A stretch of 64,000 nt of DNA from Arthrobacter sp. CDRTa11 (GTDB lineage: Bacteria > Actinomycetota > Actinomycetes > Actinomycetales > Micrococcaceae). The position numbers and the translations under genes are program-made. The stretch covers positions 4,588,001 to 4,652,000 of the forward strand of contig NZ_CP044532.1 of NCBI RefSeq assembly GCF_026427775.1, read 5' to 3'. The notes beneath the pieces are model-generated. The model searched no databases. It had not been told where the DNA came from and saw only the letters and a program-made list of their open reading frames with translations. This document shows positions 55,611 through 63,419 of the stretch, in pieces (positions within the stretch are counted from its first letter, which is position 1; each line of letters opens with the position of its first letter).

Positions 55611-56063
55611 CTATGCTGCCCCGGCCGTGCCTGGAGTCCCTGGCCGCCCCGCTGCCTTGAGGACGATTTCCAGGCCGGCAGGGGTCCCCGGCCAGTGCCT
55701 GCCCAGCGCATCAGGCCCCGCCCGCCGGAGGACGGAACGCAGCACCATGGCAACAATGATGGCGTCATCGGCATAGCCAATCACCGGGATGAAGTCCGGA
55801 ACCAGGTCAATGGGAGACAGCAGATACGCCAGGAGGAGCACCAGCCGGACCCGAATCCCCAGGGCCAAGGTCCGGTCCTCAGCGAGCCGGCGGATCAGGC
55901 GCAACAGGTCCGGGAGCATCCGCAGCGCCTCCTTCAGGGTGACCGTCTCCGGGTGCCTGCGCGCGTAAAGCCATAGCAAAAACAGCAGGACGGCGTACGC
56001 CAGCAGGATGCCGGCAACCACCCCGGCCACGCTCTCCCACAACATTTCGTCTCCATCTGCCAT
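55611..56063 (-). CDS. DUF1232 (YkvA-like) membrane protein
   Basis: A 150-residue membrane protein. One N-terminal helix (about 12-32) is followed by the DUF1232 core LLLAYLLSPIDLVPDFIPVIGYADDAIIV (about 76-104, in pieces), which is the defining motif. The rest is an amphipathic and Pro/Gly-rich tail. It is the standard length for the family. Function is unknown; YkvA-type proteins are often linked to envelope stress. Transcribed leftward, following the response regulator gene by about 40 bases. Confidence 0.85.
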   Translation of the reverse strand: MADGDEMLWESVAGVVAGILLAYAVLLFLLWLYARRHPETVTLKEALRMLPDLLRLIRRLAEDRTLALGIRVRLVLLLAYLLSPIDLVPDFIPVIGYADDAIIVAMVLRSVLRRAGPDALGRHWPGTPAGLEIVLKAAGRPGTPGTAGAA

Positions 56064-56102
56064 CGCCCGTGCTTTGACTAACGCTACGGCTTCAGACGCC
56101 GG

Positions 56103-56939
56103 CTATGGAGCCATCCGGTAGCCCACGCCCCGGACCGTCTCTACCCAGCGGGGGTCGCGCGAGTTGTCGCCCAGGCGCTTGCGAAGATTTCCCAAATGGA
56201 CCTCAACGGCGCGCTCCTCGCCAGTGCCCACATAGGAACCGGTGTTGTAGGGCTCGTTCCGCAGCCGGCGGACGAGGTCAGCCTTGGTCTGCACCACCCG
56301 GCCGTTTTCCATCAGGACCAGGAGCAGGTCGAACTGGGTCCGGGTCAGATCCAGCGGCCGGCCGTCAATGGCAGCCATGCGCGATCCCTCGTGCAGGGTC
56401 AATCCCTTATGTTCGAAGTCGCAGCGGATGATTGTCCCCTGCCGCTCGGCTCCGTGGCCGGCAGGAGAGACAAGGGACGACGGCGGTGCCGCCGGCCGCT
56501 GGTGCCCGGACGGATACCCGTTCCCCGATTGCGGTGTTGAGGCGGTTTCTGCTGCCCTTGCGTTCAGGGCCCGAGGCCGGCGGAGCATCGCGGCGATCCG
56601 GGCCCTGAGCTCCCGCGGCCTGAAGGGCTTGGTGAGATAGTCGTCGGCTCCGGCCTCGAACCCCATCAGGGCATCCGCTTCCTCCACTCTGCCTGAGACG
56701 ATAATGAGGTAGGCATCGCTGAACGTACGGATCCGGCGCGATGCCTCAATTCCATCAAAGTCCGGCAGGCCAACATCCATGGTGACCACCACGGGGTTGT
56801 GCTCCCGGACCGCCTCCACGCCCTCGATACCGGAAACTGTTGCGTGCACAGCGAAACCTGACTGCTGCAGCACCTCCGTCAGAGATGTCCTCACGTCGTC
56901 GTCGTCCTCTACTACAACAGCAATACCCCGCTCAACCAT
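56103..56939 (-). CDS. Orphan OmpR/PhoB-type response regulator with long linker
   Basis: A 278-residue two-domain response regulator. Receiver: acidic EDDDD (11-15), phospho-acceptor Asp55 in VTMDVGLPDFDG, Ser82 and Lys104 in YLTKPFRPRE. A linker of about 45 residues rich in Ala, Ser, Pro and His (about 120-165) is longer than usual. The winged-helix domain (about 170-276) ends VEVHLGNLRKRLGD...VETVRGVGYRM, the OmpR signature. No sensor kinase gene lies near, so its partner is elsewhere. It diverges from the secreted GH16-type gene across a 376-base gap holding two direct repeats, a possible binding site. Confidence 0.92.
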   Translation of the reverse strand: MVERGIAVVVEDDDDVRTSLTEVLQQSGFAVHATVSGIEGVEAVREHNPVVVTMDVGLPDFDGIEASRRIRTFSDAYLIIVSGRVEEADALMGFEAGADDYLTKPFRPRELRARIAAMLRRPRALNARAAETASTPQSGNGYPSGHQRPAAPPSSLVSPAGHGAERQGTIIRCDFEHKGLTLHEGSRMAAIDGRPLDLTRTQFDLLLVLMENGRVVQTKADLVRRLRNEPYNTGSYVGTGEERAVEVHLGNLRKRLGDNSRDPRWVETVRGVGYRMAP

Positions 56940-57315
56940 CTACTCCCCCACTAGTCCGTTAGATTCCTGTGCACGCAGGAGATTTGCAGGCCGCTCACCC
57001 AAGGGCGGCGCCGCCAAAATCGTGCGTTCAGTCGTATCGGCGCTTCAGCAGTCCGCATCGGCACTACATCACGCTATTTCATGTTGTATTCGGATTCATA
57101 AACCGAATGGATGGGTATTGCAGTAATTCAACCCGGAAGACTAAATATGAGCCTACAGACCGAAATCACTCCTTTACGCAAATTTCCCCTACTTTGAGTC
57201 ATTCTTGAGGATGGGCAAAAATTGCGTCTTTCTTGAGGATATTCGAGACCAAATTTCATCACACTGAAGCTATTGCGTCGTGGGTCAGATGTGGCTCATG
57301 ATCAAGGAGCGCTCA
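56940..57315. promoter_or_regulatory. AT-richer control region before the GH16-type gene, with direct repeats
   Basis: No gene is supported here. The part from about 57050 to 57290 is clearly lower in GC than the rest of the window. TTCTTGAGGAT occurs at 57202-57212 and 57230-57240, 28 bases apart start to start, and TTTGAG lies just before the first copy. OmpR-type regulators often bind direct repeats, so the orphan regulator at 56103 is a candidate. A Shine-Dalgarno AAGGAG at 57304-57309 serves the ATG at 57316. Confidence 0.55.
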
Positions 57316-58455
57316 ATGGGGCGCGAAGCTGCTCACTGGGGAGCAACAGGTAAGGGGCGTTACATGGCTTCTTTTCGGTTTTCCGTTCCGGCTCATGCCC
57401 GCTGGCTGAAAGCGCTGGCGATGTTCACTGCGGCCGGGCTGGCGATGCTGGTGTCTGTCCCGCCGGCTTCCGCGGCAGACACCACTCCTATGGATCCAAA
57501 TCCCGGTCCGGCAGGAAACTTCAGCTGGAAGGGCTTCAACTGGGAGAAGCGGTTTTGGGGCGGTGCTCCGCAGTACAACAAGGCTTTTGCTGCCGCGAAC
57601 GTCAGCAACCCGGGTGCCAACGGTTACATCACCATGACCCTGACAAATCCCACCGGGGAAGCTCCAGTGGGAGCGGAGTTCCAGTCCACCCGGCAAGGGT
57701 TTGGGTACGGGACCTACTCAACCACTGTGGAGAAGAACCTGAGCCTGCTGCAGAAGGAAGTGGTGTGGGGTTGCCTGTTCACCTACGATCCCCTGGCCGC
57801 ACCGGGGTTCAACGAAATTGACCTGTGTGAGGCCTCTGCCTGGGGCGGCGGGGCTGCATACGGCGAGTCGTGGCCCGTCACGCAGGGCCACGGGTACTGG
57901 TTTGACGCAAGCAAACCTCCAGGCCAAGGGAACAACACCATAGTTTTTGATGTCACGGCGAGTCCCGTCACCACCCACAGGATGGTCTGGGAGCCAGGGA
58001 AGCTGACGTTTGAAACCTACGCCGGTGCAGGTTTCGTGGGCACGCTGCTCAAGCGCACCGTCCTGGAAGGCTCTACCGTTCCCGTCCCAGCCAAGGAACA
58101 GATCCACTTCAACCTGTGGGTTACGGGGGGAGGCGGCGGGGATCCTGCCCATGTGAATCCGGAAGCCGTGGTGATCCGGGATTTCTCCTTCACTGCGGCG
58201 TCTGCTGCTCCGGCTCCGGCGCCTGTCTCAGCCATTAAGCTCACCGCCGCCACCACGAAGTCGAAGGGGGTTAACACCACCACCCTGAAGTGGGGCGGAG
58301 CCGTGGGAACCAGCGTCACGCTCTGGATCAACGGGCTGCCACGGACGGTGGCCAACACCGGGACCTATGTGAACAAGTTCAAAGGCGGGAGCACCACCTC
58401 ATACAAGGTCTGCGATGCCGGCGGGTGCTCAAACACCGTCAGTGTTGTGACCTAG
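57316..58455 (+). CDS. Secreted GH16-type beta-glucanase-like protein
   Basis: A 379-residue secreted protein. ATG 57316 is chosen because AAGGAG stands 6 bases upstream; the product has a long basic start, a hydrophobic core and an ASA cleavage site at about residue 53. The jelly-roll domain (about 60-250) carries the family 16 catalytic strand FNEIDLCEASAW with Glu167, Asp169 and Glu172 (E-x-D-x-x-E). After an Ala/Pro linker, a C-terminal module of about 85 residues (KLTAATTKSKGVNTTTLKWG...CDAGGCSNTVSVV) resembles an Ig/fibronectin-like surface domain. It probably cuts or remodels a beta-glucan or similar polymer. It converges on the GT2 locus. Confidence 0.8.
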   Translation: MGREAAHWGATGKGRYMASFRFSVPAHARWLKALAMFTAAGLAMLVSVPPASAADTTPMDPNPGPAGNFSWKGFNWEKRFWGGAPQYNKAFAAANVSNPGANGYITMTLTNPTGEAPVGAEFQSTRQGFGYGTYSTTVEKNLSLLQKEVVWGCLFTYDPLAAPGFNEIDLCEASAWGGGAAYGESWPVTQGHGYWFDASKPPGQGNNTIVFDVTASPVTTHRMVWEPGKLTFETYAGAGFVGTLLKRTVLEGSTVPVPAKEQIHFNLWVTGGGGGDPAHVNPEAVVIRDFSFTAASAAPAPAPVSAIKLTAATTKSKGVNTTTLKWGGAVGTSVTLWINGLPRTVANTGTYVNKFKGGSTTSYKVCDAGGCSNTVSVVT

Positions 58456-58483
58456 CTTCCGGTTTTCCCCGTTGGCCCACAAC

Positions 58484-58509
58484 GCAGGGCGGCCACCTGG
58501 CCGCCCTGC
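58484..58509. terminator. Terminator hairpin between convergent units
   Basis: GCAGGGCGGCC (58484-58494) pairs with GGCCGCCCTGC (58499-58509) over a 4-base ACCT loop. It separates the rightward GH16-type gene from the leftward GT2/LAxTG pair and could end both transcripts. Confidence 0.8.
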
Positions 58510-58551
58510 CTTGTGCTGTTACCCCGAACGGGGTTCAAAGCGTGTTGCTGG

Positions 58552-58716
58552 CTAGGATTTTCCCCCACGGACGGGAACAATCCTCTTGACGGCCATTCCA
58601 AGGGCCACCAGGGCAAACGCGGCGAGGGCGAACCAGAAGAGGTCGCCGGCCCCCGTCATGGCGAGCGTTCCAGAACCTAGTCCGGCTGCGGCCGGGGCTG
58701 CTGGGTTGTCATACAT
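58552..58716 (-). CDS. 54-residue LAxTG mini-protein with membrane helix
   Basis: A tiny protein: an Ala/Gly-rich start (MYDNPAAPAAAGLGSG), then LAMTG (18-22), a hydrophobic helix (about 25-43, DLFWFALAAFALVALGMAV) and a basic tail KRIVPVRGGKS. That is a complete class E sortase sorting signal (LAxTG, helix, positive tail) with almost no protein in front and no signal peptide. ATG 58716 lies 4 bases after the glycosyltransferase stop, so the two are co-translated. Possible roles: a membrane partner of the synthase, or an acceptor or anchor for its product. The open frame runs upstream into the synthase gene in another phase; that part is discounted. Confidence 0.7.
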   Translation of the reverse strand: MYDNPAAPAAAGLGSGTLAMTGAGDLFWFALAAFALVALGMAVKRIVPVRGGKS

Positions 58717-58720
58717 AGTG

Positions 58721-59770
58721 TTACCAAGCTTTCTTGTTGTTAAGGGCTGCATCTGCGTACGCCTTCGCGTGGACCACCTGCAGGAACAGGTCGATCACCA
58801 GCTCGTACATGGTGGCGGCCGCGAGCATGTATTTCCATCCCCGCAGCCGTACCGTCACCACACGTTCGATCACGAAGACACCGGTCACGGCAAGCCAGAA
58901 TGGCTGAATGTGCAGCCCTGCCCCCGTGCCCAGTGCAAACGCCACCGTGCCGAAATAGGCCAGTGTCACCAGCACTCCAACCACGGCCAGTGCCTGCCTT
59001 CCCCAATAGGGGCGGGTAACCCGTGTCCATCCGTACTGGACGCAGTTCTCCACGGCTCCACGTTTCCACCGGAGCCGCTGGGCCCAGAGCTCCCGCCAGG
59101 ACGGCATGACCTCTGTAACCAACGTGCAGTCTGCCGGCGACTTGATCCGGTAATGGAGGGTGAGCAGGGCGAAGGAGAGCTCGTTGTCCTCTGTCAGGAC
59201 GGACGTGTCGTATACGCCGCCGTGTCCGTTGCCTGGAGGCAGGGAACCGTCCAGCCGGGCTGCCACAACGTCCCGAAGGGTCCGTGCCCGGAACAGCGCA
59301 GCAGTGCCCGTGACTACCAGGCATTTCCCCTTGAGCCGCTTGACGTCGCGGGCATACCTGGCATATTCGTTCCGTTGCAGGTGGCCAACGAATCCTCCGC
59401 CGCTTCCCCCGCTGAACACGCCTCCAACCGCACCAAGCCGTGAATCCGCCTGCAGATGAGCCACCGCACGTTCGATGAAGTCAGGGGACAGCTGGGAGTC
59501 GGCGTCCTGGATAAGGATCAAGTCCTCGGGCGCAGCGTCCGGAAGCAGCCTGCTGAGGACAAAGTTGAGCGCTCCGGCCTTCTTGTCCACGTTTCCCGCC
59601 GTCGGGACAACCTCAGCTCCCTGCGCAAGCGCCAGCTGCTCTGTGGCGTCTGTGCAATTATCTGCGACGACAATGACCCTGCCCGGCGAAAGAGTTTGAT
59701 CTTTAAGTGACTGGAGTGTTGAGGTGATGCCTGCGGCCTCGTTGTGGGCCGGGATGAGGACTGTAATCAC
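58721..59770 (-). CDS. Processive family 2 glycosyltransferase (polysaccharide synthase-like)
   Basis: A 349-residue membrane GT2 enzyme. The catalytic domain starts MITVLIPAHNEAAGITSTL and carries the nucleotide-sugar Asp motif DAD (89-91), the acceptor base region TED (193-195) and the processivity motif QRLRW (231-235), as in hyaluronan, poly-GlcNAc and cellulose-type synthases. Three or four helices follow (about 250-340). It lacks an N-terminal helix pair found in many such synthases and is shorter than most. It is upstream of and coupled to the LAxTG mini-protein. It likely makes a surface or exopolysaccharide; the sugar is unknown. Confidence 0.88.
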   Translation of the reverse strand: MITVLIPAHNEAAGITSTLQSLKDQTLSPGRVIVVADNCTDATEQLALAQGAEVVPTAGNVDKKAGALNFVLSRLLPDAAPEDLILIQDADSQLSPDFIERAVAHLQADSRLGAVGGVFSGGSGGGFVGHLQRNEYARYARDVKRLKGKCLVVTGTAALFRARTLRDVVAARLDGSLPPGNGHGGVYDTSVLTEDNELSFALLTLHYRIKSPADCTLVTEVMPSWRELWAQRLRWKRGAVENCVQYGWTRVTRPYWGRQALAVVGVLVTLAYFGTVAFALGTGAGLHIQPFWLAVTGVFVIERVVTVRLRGWKYMLAAATMYELVIDLFLQVVHAKAYADAALNNKKAW

Positions 59771-60135
59771 CGGAGCGTTATACCGGGCCGCGTTTTCACA
59801 AAACTCGGGGATTTCCGAGCACCAGCCCGGTTTACCGCATCACAATGTGATCTGTCACTCATTATTCGCAATCCCTGCCCGAAGTTATTAAATATCTACT
59901 GACTTTGACTATTCCAACGGGAACGCAAACCATAGGCACAGAAAAGGAAGGGATTGAACAAGGTTTCATAAAGAAGAGCGCACCCGGTTGGAGGCTCAAC
60001 ACGGAAACCTTGAGCTACAGCAGTCCGCCTTGAGATTCCCCTGCGCCGGAGGTCATAAACGGGTATCTACGTGGCGCGAACGAACACTTGAGCCCCCACC
60101 GCTCAGCCCAGCGGCTTCGTGGCGCGGCTCTGGCC
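59771..60135. other. Gap between the GT2 gene and a LacI gene; leader of the GT2 gene
   Basis: About 365 bases without a supportable gene. The part near 59880-59960 is AT-richer and should hold the GT2 promoter on the reverse strand. GCTCAA (59994-59999) pairs with TTGAGC (60010-60015) as a small hairpin. I looked for a cyclic dinucleotide riboswitch and saw no convincing core. Confidence 0.4.
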
Positions 60136-61209
60136 TTACAGTCCTGGCGGAGTGGCCAGCGGCCCGCCGCCGTCGCGCAGGACAAGCCGGGAGGGAAGAA
60201 GGACGTGCTCGGGCGCGCGTTGCTGGGCCGTTGGTCCGTCCAGGATGGAGCGCATGATGTCCACAACCGTGCCCGCGGCCTCTTCCACCGGCTGGGCGAT
60301 GCTGCTCATTCCTACCGCGGCGGCGACAGGAGTGTCGTCGAAGCCAATCACTGCAGGAACTTTGTCCGGGAAGGCGGCCCGTAGCTGCTCCGAGGCGCCG
60401 AGTGCCAGGGAATCGCTGGCGCAGACTATGGCTGTAGCACCGTTGGCTAACAGGGTCAGCGCTCCTGCTGCACCTTCACGGATACTGTCCGGGACGCCCA
60501 CGGACATAAGATCCAGTTCGTGCGGCTCCAGGTGGGGGGACAGTGCCGTTTTCCAGCCTTCCCTCCGGTCCCGTCCCAGGTCATAACCGGCGGGGCGTTC
60601 CCTTGCCGGGCTGTCACTGTCCGGCCAGCCGAGAAAGCCGATCCGGCGGTGGCCCTGACTGAGCAAGTAGTGTGTGGCTTCCGCTGTCCCGGCCTGGCCG
60701 TCGACATCCACCCAAGGGTGCGGGCATGCCTCATTGTCAGCGCTCCAGGGCCGCCCAAACGTGACAAACGGGACTTCCTGATCCATGAGCCAGCGCGTCC
60801 GTGGATCATCCTGGCGGGTGTCGGCGAGGATGAATCCGTCAAGATCGGAGGTCTCCAGAAGCTCCCCGTAGGCTTCAATTTCGGCGTCGTCATTGGGGAC
60901 GGCAAAGACTGTAACCCGGTACCCGTGCTGTTGAAGGCTCGCGGTGAGGGAGTGGAGGAACCGGTCCATGATGGCACCATTGATGCCGTCCGCGGAGGGA
61001 AAGAGCCGGTAGCCGAGGTTACGGGACCGTCGCGTCCGCAATTGCCGGGCGGCAATGTTCGGGCGGTATCCGGAAGCGGCGATCAGCTCTGTCACCCGTT
61101 CAAGCGTGGGAGGACTGACTCGCTCCGGGGCGTTGATGGCATTCGAAATGGTTTGCCGGGAGACGCCGAGTTGCTGCGCCAAGCTCGCCAGGGTTGGCCG
61201 GGAACCCAT
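60136..61209 (-). CDS. LacI family regulator of the right-hand sugar ABC operon
   Basis: A LacI/GalR regulator of about 357 residues. ATG 61209 follows AGAGG at close spacing; longer starts up to 61278 add an unrelated lead. The HTH reads PTLASLAQQLGVSRQTISNA (about 5-24) with hinge YRPNIAARQLRTRRSRNLGY. The effector domain has the usual IGFDDTPVAAAVGMSSIAQP region (about 290-309). It lies downstream of the importer genes in the same direction but beyond a strong terminator, so it should have its own promoter. A LacI-type near-palindrome lies 46 bases before the start. Confidence 0.9.
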   Translation of the reverse strand: MGSRPTLASLAQQLGVSRQTISNAINAPERVSPPTLERVTELIAASGYRPNIAARQLRTRRSRNLGYRLFPSADGINGAIMDRFLHSLTASLQQHGYRVTVFAVPNDDAEIEAYGELLETSDLDGFILADTRQDDPRTRWLMDQEVPFVTFGRPWSADNEACPHPWVDVDGQAGTAEATHYLLSQGHRRIGFLGWPDSDSPARERPAGYDLGRDRREGWKTALSPHLEPHELDLMSVGVPDSIREGAAGALTLLANGATAIVCASDSLALGASEQLRAAFPDKVPAVIGFDDTPVAAAVGMSSIAQPVEEAAGTVVDIMRSILDGPTAQQRAPEHVLLPSRLVLRDGGGPLATPPGL

Positions 61210-61254
61210 CGAACCTCTGCTTTCTTGCTGCTCCAAAACGGCTGGACAGACCCT

Positions 61255-61266
61255 TTGAACGATCAA
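61255..61266. promoter_or_regulatory. Candidate LacI operator
   Basis: TTGAACGATCAA is palindromic except for its A/T pairs next to a central CG, the form expected of a LacI/GalR site. It stands upstream of the LacI gene at 60136-61209 and suggests autoregulation. Confidence 0.5.
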
Positions 61267-61305
61267 CGATGTGTTCATCAGTGTATGACACGGCGCCTGT
61301 CAGCC

Positions 61306-61353
61306 GGGTTGCTTTGGACTGGAGCCCGGGAAGGGGCCAGCCCAAAGCAACCC
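61306..61353 (-). terminator. Long terminator of the sugar ABC operon
   Basis: Arms at 61306-61322 and 61337-61353 pair over 17 bases with one A-C mismatch and a 14-base loop. It starts 19 bases past the stop of the last permease gene on the reverse strand, before the LacI gene. It should end the importer transcript. Confidence 0.8.
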
Positions 61354-61371
61354 TTTAGAGCAAGGGAGCGC

Positions 61372-62271
61372 TCACTCCTTCAGCGCCCCTGCTGTGCTGT
61401 TCATGATCCTTTTCTGGAAGATGAAGAACACGATGGCCACCGGGATGGTCATGATGGCCGCCGCCGCAAGTTTCAGCGGATACTGGGTTCCGGCGCTGAG
61501 CTGGCCGGAGGAGAGCTGGGCCACGCCCTTGGTAAGTGTGATGAGTTCAGGGCTCTGGGCGGCGATGATGAAATGGCTCAGTTCGTTCCAGGATCCCTGA
61601 AAAGAGAGAATGACGATGGTCATCACGGCAGGCATGGACATGGGCAGGACAACAGACCAAAAAGTCCGGAAGGTTCCTGCGCCGTCGATTCTTGCTTGTT
61701 CCTCGACACTGGCCGGGATGGACTCGAAGAAGTTCTTCATGATGAAGACCCCTGCAGCATCCGCCATAAGCGGGATGATCATTCCCGCGTACGAGTCGTA
61801 CAGTCCCAACTGGTTTATCACCAGGAATTTGGGAATGAGGAGAACAACTCCGGGCACAGCCATGACAGCCACAACTCCGGCGAAAATCACCGACCTTCCG
61901 CGAAAAGGGATACGGGCCAGGGCATAGCCGGCGAGCAGGTCGAAGAACACCCGCCCGCAGGTGACAAAAACCGTGACCACCACCGAGTTCCCGAACCACA
62001 AGGGAAAATCCGAATTCAGGAAGAGCTTCCCGTACGCCAAGCTGGACCAGGTCGCCGGAAACAGTGACAGGGGGTCGCTTGCGGCGTCGGGTTCGGTCTT
62101 AAATGAGGTGGCGAGGTTGATGAGAAACGGGAATATATAGACGACTGCCAGCGAAATGAGAGCAACGTAGGCCAGCCACATGAACTTTCCCTGGCGTTTC
62201 CGGCGGCTCTTACCCGGCGGCGGGGATGCCGGGGTGGTGGTATCCGGCGTATCCGATATCAACGTGGTCAC
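61372..62271 (-). CDS. Sugar ABC permease, MalG type
   Basis: A 299-residue CUT1 permease. A cytoplasmic Pro/Lys-rich start of about 30 residues is followed by six helices. The EAA loop reads EQARIDGAGTFRTFWSVVLP (about 196-215), with Glu-Gln in place of Glu-Ala at the first step. It overlaps the MalF-type gene by 4 bases (ATGA at 62268-62271). The C-terminus ends IMNSTAGALKE. It is the last gene of the importer operon. As in the other importers here there is no ATPase gene in view. Confidence 0.93.
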   Translation of the reverse strand: MTTLISDTPDTTTPASPPPGKSRRKRQGKFMWLAYVALISLAVVYIFPFLINLATSFKTEPDAASDPLSLFPATWSSLAYGKLFLNSDFPLWFGNSVVVTVFVTCGRVFFDLLAGYALARIPFRGRSVIFAGVVAVMAVPGVVLLIPKFLVINQLGLYDSYAGMIIPLMADAAGVFIMKNFFESIPASVEEQARIDGAGTFRTFWSVVLPMSMPAVMTIVILSFQGSWNELSHFIIAAQSPELITLTKGVAQLSSGQLSAGTQYPLKLAAAAIMTIPVAIVFFIFQKRIMNSTAGALKE

Positions 62272-63419
62272 AATGCTCTCCCCCGGCTCGGTTTTGGATT
62301 CATTCGCTTACGGCGGGGCACAGAGTCACGCTCTCGGAGCAACACCCGCTGGATCACAGTGAAGACGATGATGATCGCGAACAGTATGAATGCGATGGCC
62401 GCGCCCTGCCCCCATTGCTGATTGTTGAAAGCGGTGCTGAAGGAGAGGTACGCAGGGGTGATGGTGGTCTTGGCCGGGCCGCCCTGAGTTCCGGTGTAGA
62501 TCTGGTCGAATATCTGCCACGTCCCGATCAAACCGAGCGTAATCACTGTAAAGAGCGTGGGGCGGAGCATGGGCAGGGTGACGTACCAGAAGCGCTGCCA
62601 GCTGCTGGCGCCGTCGAGCATTGCCGCTTCTTCCAGCTCGCCCTGCAGGTTCTGCAAAGCTGCGATAAAGAGCAGCATGAACGTCCCGGAGGTGGTGAAG
62701 ATGGCCATCAGGATAAAGGCGGACATGGCCGCCGACGGCCCGGAGAGCCAGTCCCACCAGCTCACGCCCAGGAGCGTTCCGGACTCCATCGCCGGGGGCG
62801 GGCTGCCGATGCCAACCGCCTGCGCCAGGAGATGGAAAACCCCCGTCGGCTCCTGGAACCAGTTCGGACCTGTAACTCCCAGCAGGGACAGGAACTTGTT
62901 CACAGCGCCTGTGGCATTGAACAGGAAGAGCCACAGGACCGTGATGGCAACCGTGCTGGTGACGGAGGGGAAGTAGAAGGCGGTCCGAAAGAATCCGCGC
63001 CCCTTCAGCATCCTGCCGTTGACCATCACGGCCAGGAACAAGGACACCATGGTCTGCAGCGGAACCACCAGCACCACGTAGTACAGGTTGTTCCGCAGGG
63101 CCGTTCCGAAGTCCCGTTCGGCCAGGCCACCGCCGGAAACGATCGCCTCGAAGTTCTTGGCGCCCACAAATTGCGTGCCGACGGCGAACGGACTGCCCCT
63201 TCCTGTCCAATCAGAAACGCTGACCCAGGCCGCCATGACCACAGGCAGGACCAGGAATACACCGAGGATGATAAGTACGGGAGCCGTGAAGAGCCACCCG
63301 GTGGTGGCGGTCTGGTTGCCCCTGCTTCCGGTCCTGCGCGTCCCGTTGCCGCGCATCCCGCTGCCGGATCCGGTTCTGCGGGTCCCGCCGGTGCGGGCAC
63401 TACGGGTCAGGATGCTCAC
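62268..63419 (-). CDS. Sugar ABC permease, MalF type
   Basis: A 383-residue CUT1 permease, longer than the one at 45034. A 40-residue Arg/Gly/Thr-rich cytoplasmic start (TGGTRRTGSGSGMRGNGTRR) precedes six helices. A large outer loop at about 185-225 (LLGVTGPNWFQEPTGVFHLL and on) accounts for the extra length. The EAA loop reads EEAAMLDGASSWQRFWYVTL (about 270-289). It overlaps both the binding-protein gene before it and the MalG-type gene after it by 4 bases, so all three are translationally coupled. Confidence 0.93.
   Translation of the reverse strand: MSILTRSARTGGTRRTGSGSGMRGNGTRRTGSRGNQTATTGWLFTAPVLIILGVFLVLPVVMAAWVSVSDWTGRGSPFAVGTQFVGAKNFEAIVSGGGLAERDFGTALRNNLYYVVLVVPLQTMVSLFLAVMVNGRMLKGRGFFRTAFYFPSVTSTVAITVLWLFLFNATGAVNKFLSLLGVTGPNWFQEPTGVFHLLAQAVGIGSPPPAMESGTLLGVSWWDWLSGPSAAMSAFILMAIFTTSGTFMLLFIAALQNLQGELEEAAMLDGASSWQRFWYVTLPMLRPTLFTVITLGLIGTWQIFDQIYTGTQGGPAKTTITPAYLSFSTAFNNQQWGQGAAIAFILFAIIIVFTVIQRVLLRERDSVPRRKRMNPKPSRGRAL

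Noticed and set aside
59771..60135. Possible cyclic dinucleotide riboswitch before the GT2 gene
   Set aside because: A leader of this length before a GT2 gene invites the idea, but I could not find the conserved core of any known class; only a small 6-bp hairpin is visible.
60520..62067. 515-codon open frame on the plus strand
   Set aside because: It lies opposite both the LacI gene and the MalG-type permease, which are clear families; the product is low in hydrophobic order and His/Arg/Gly-rich.
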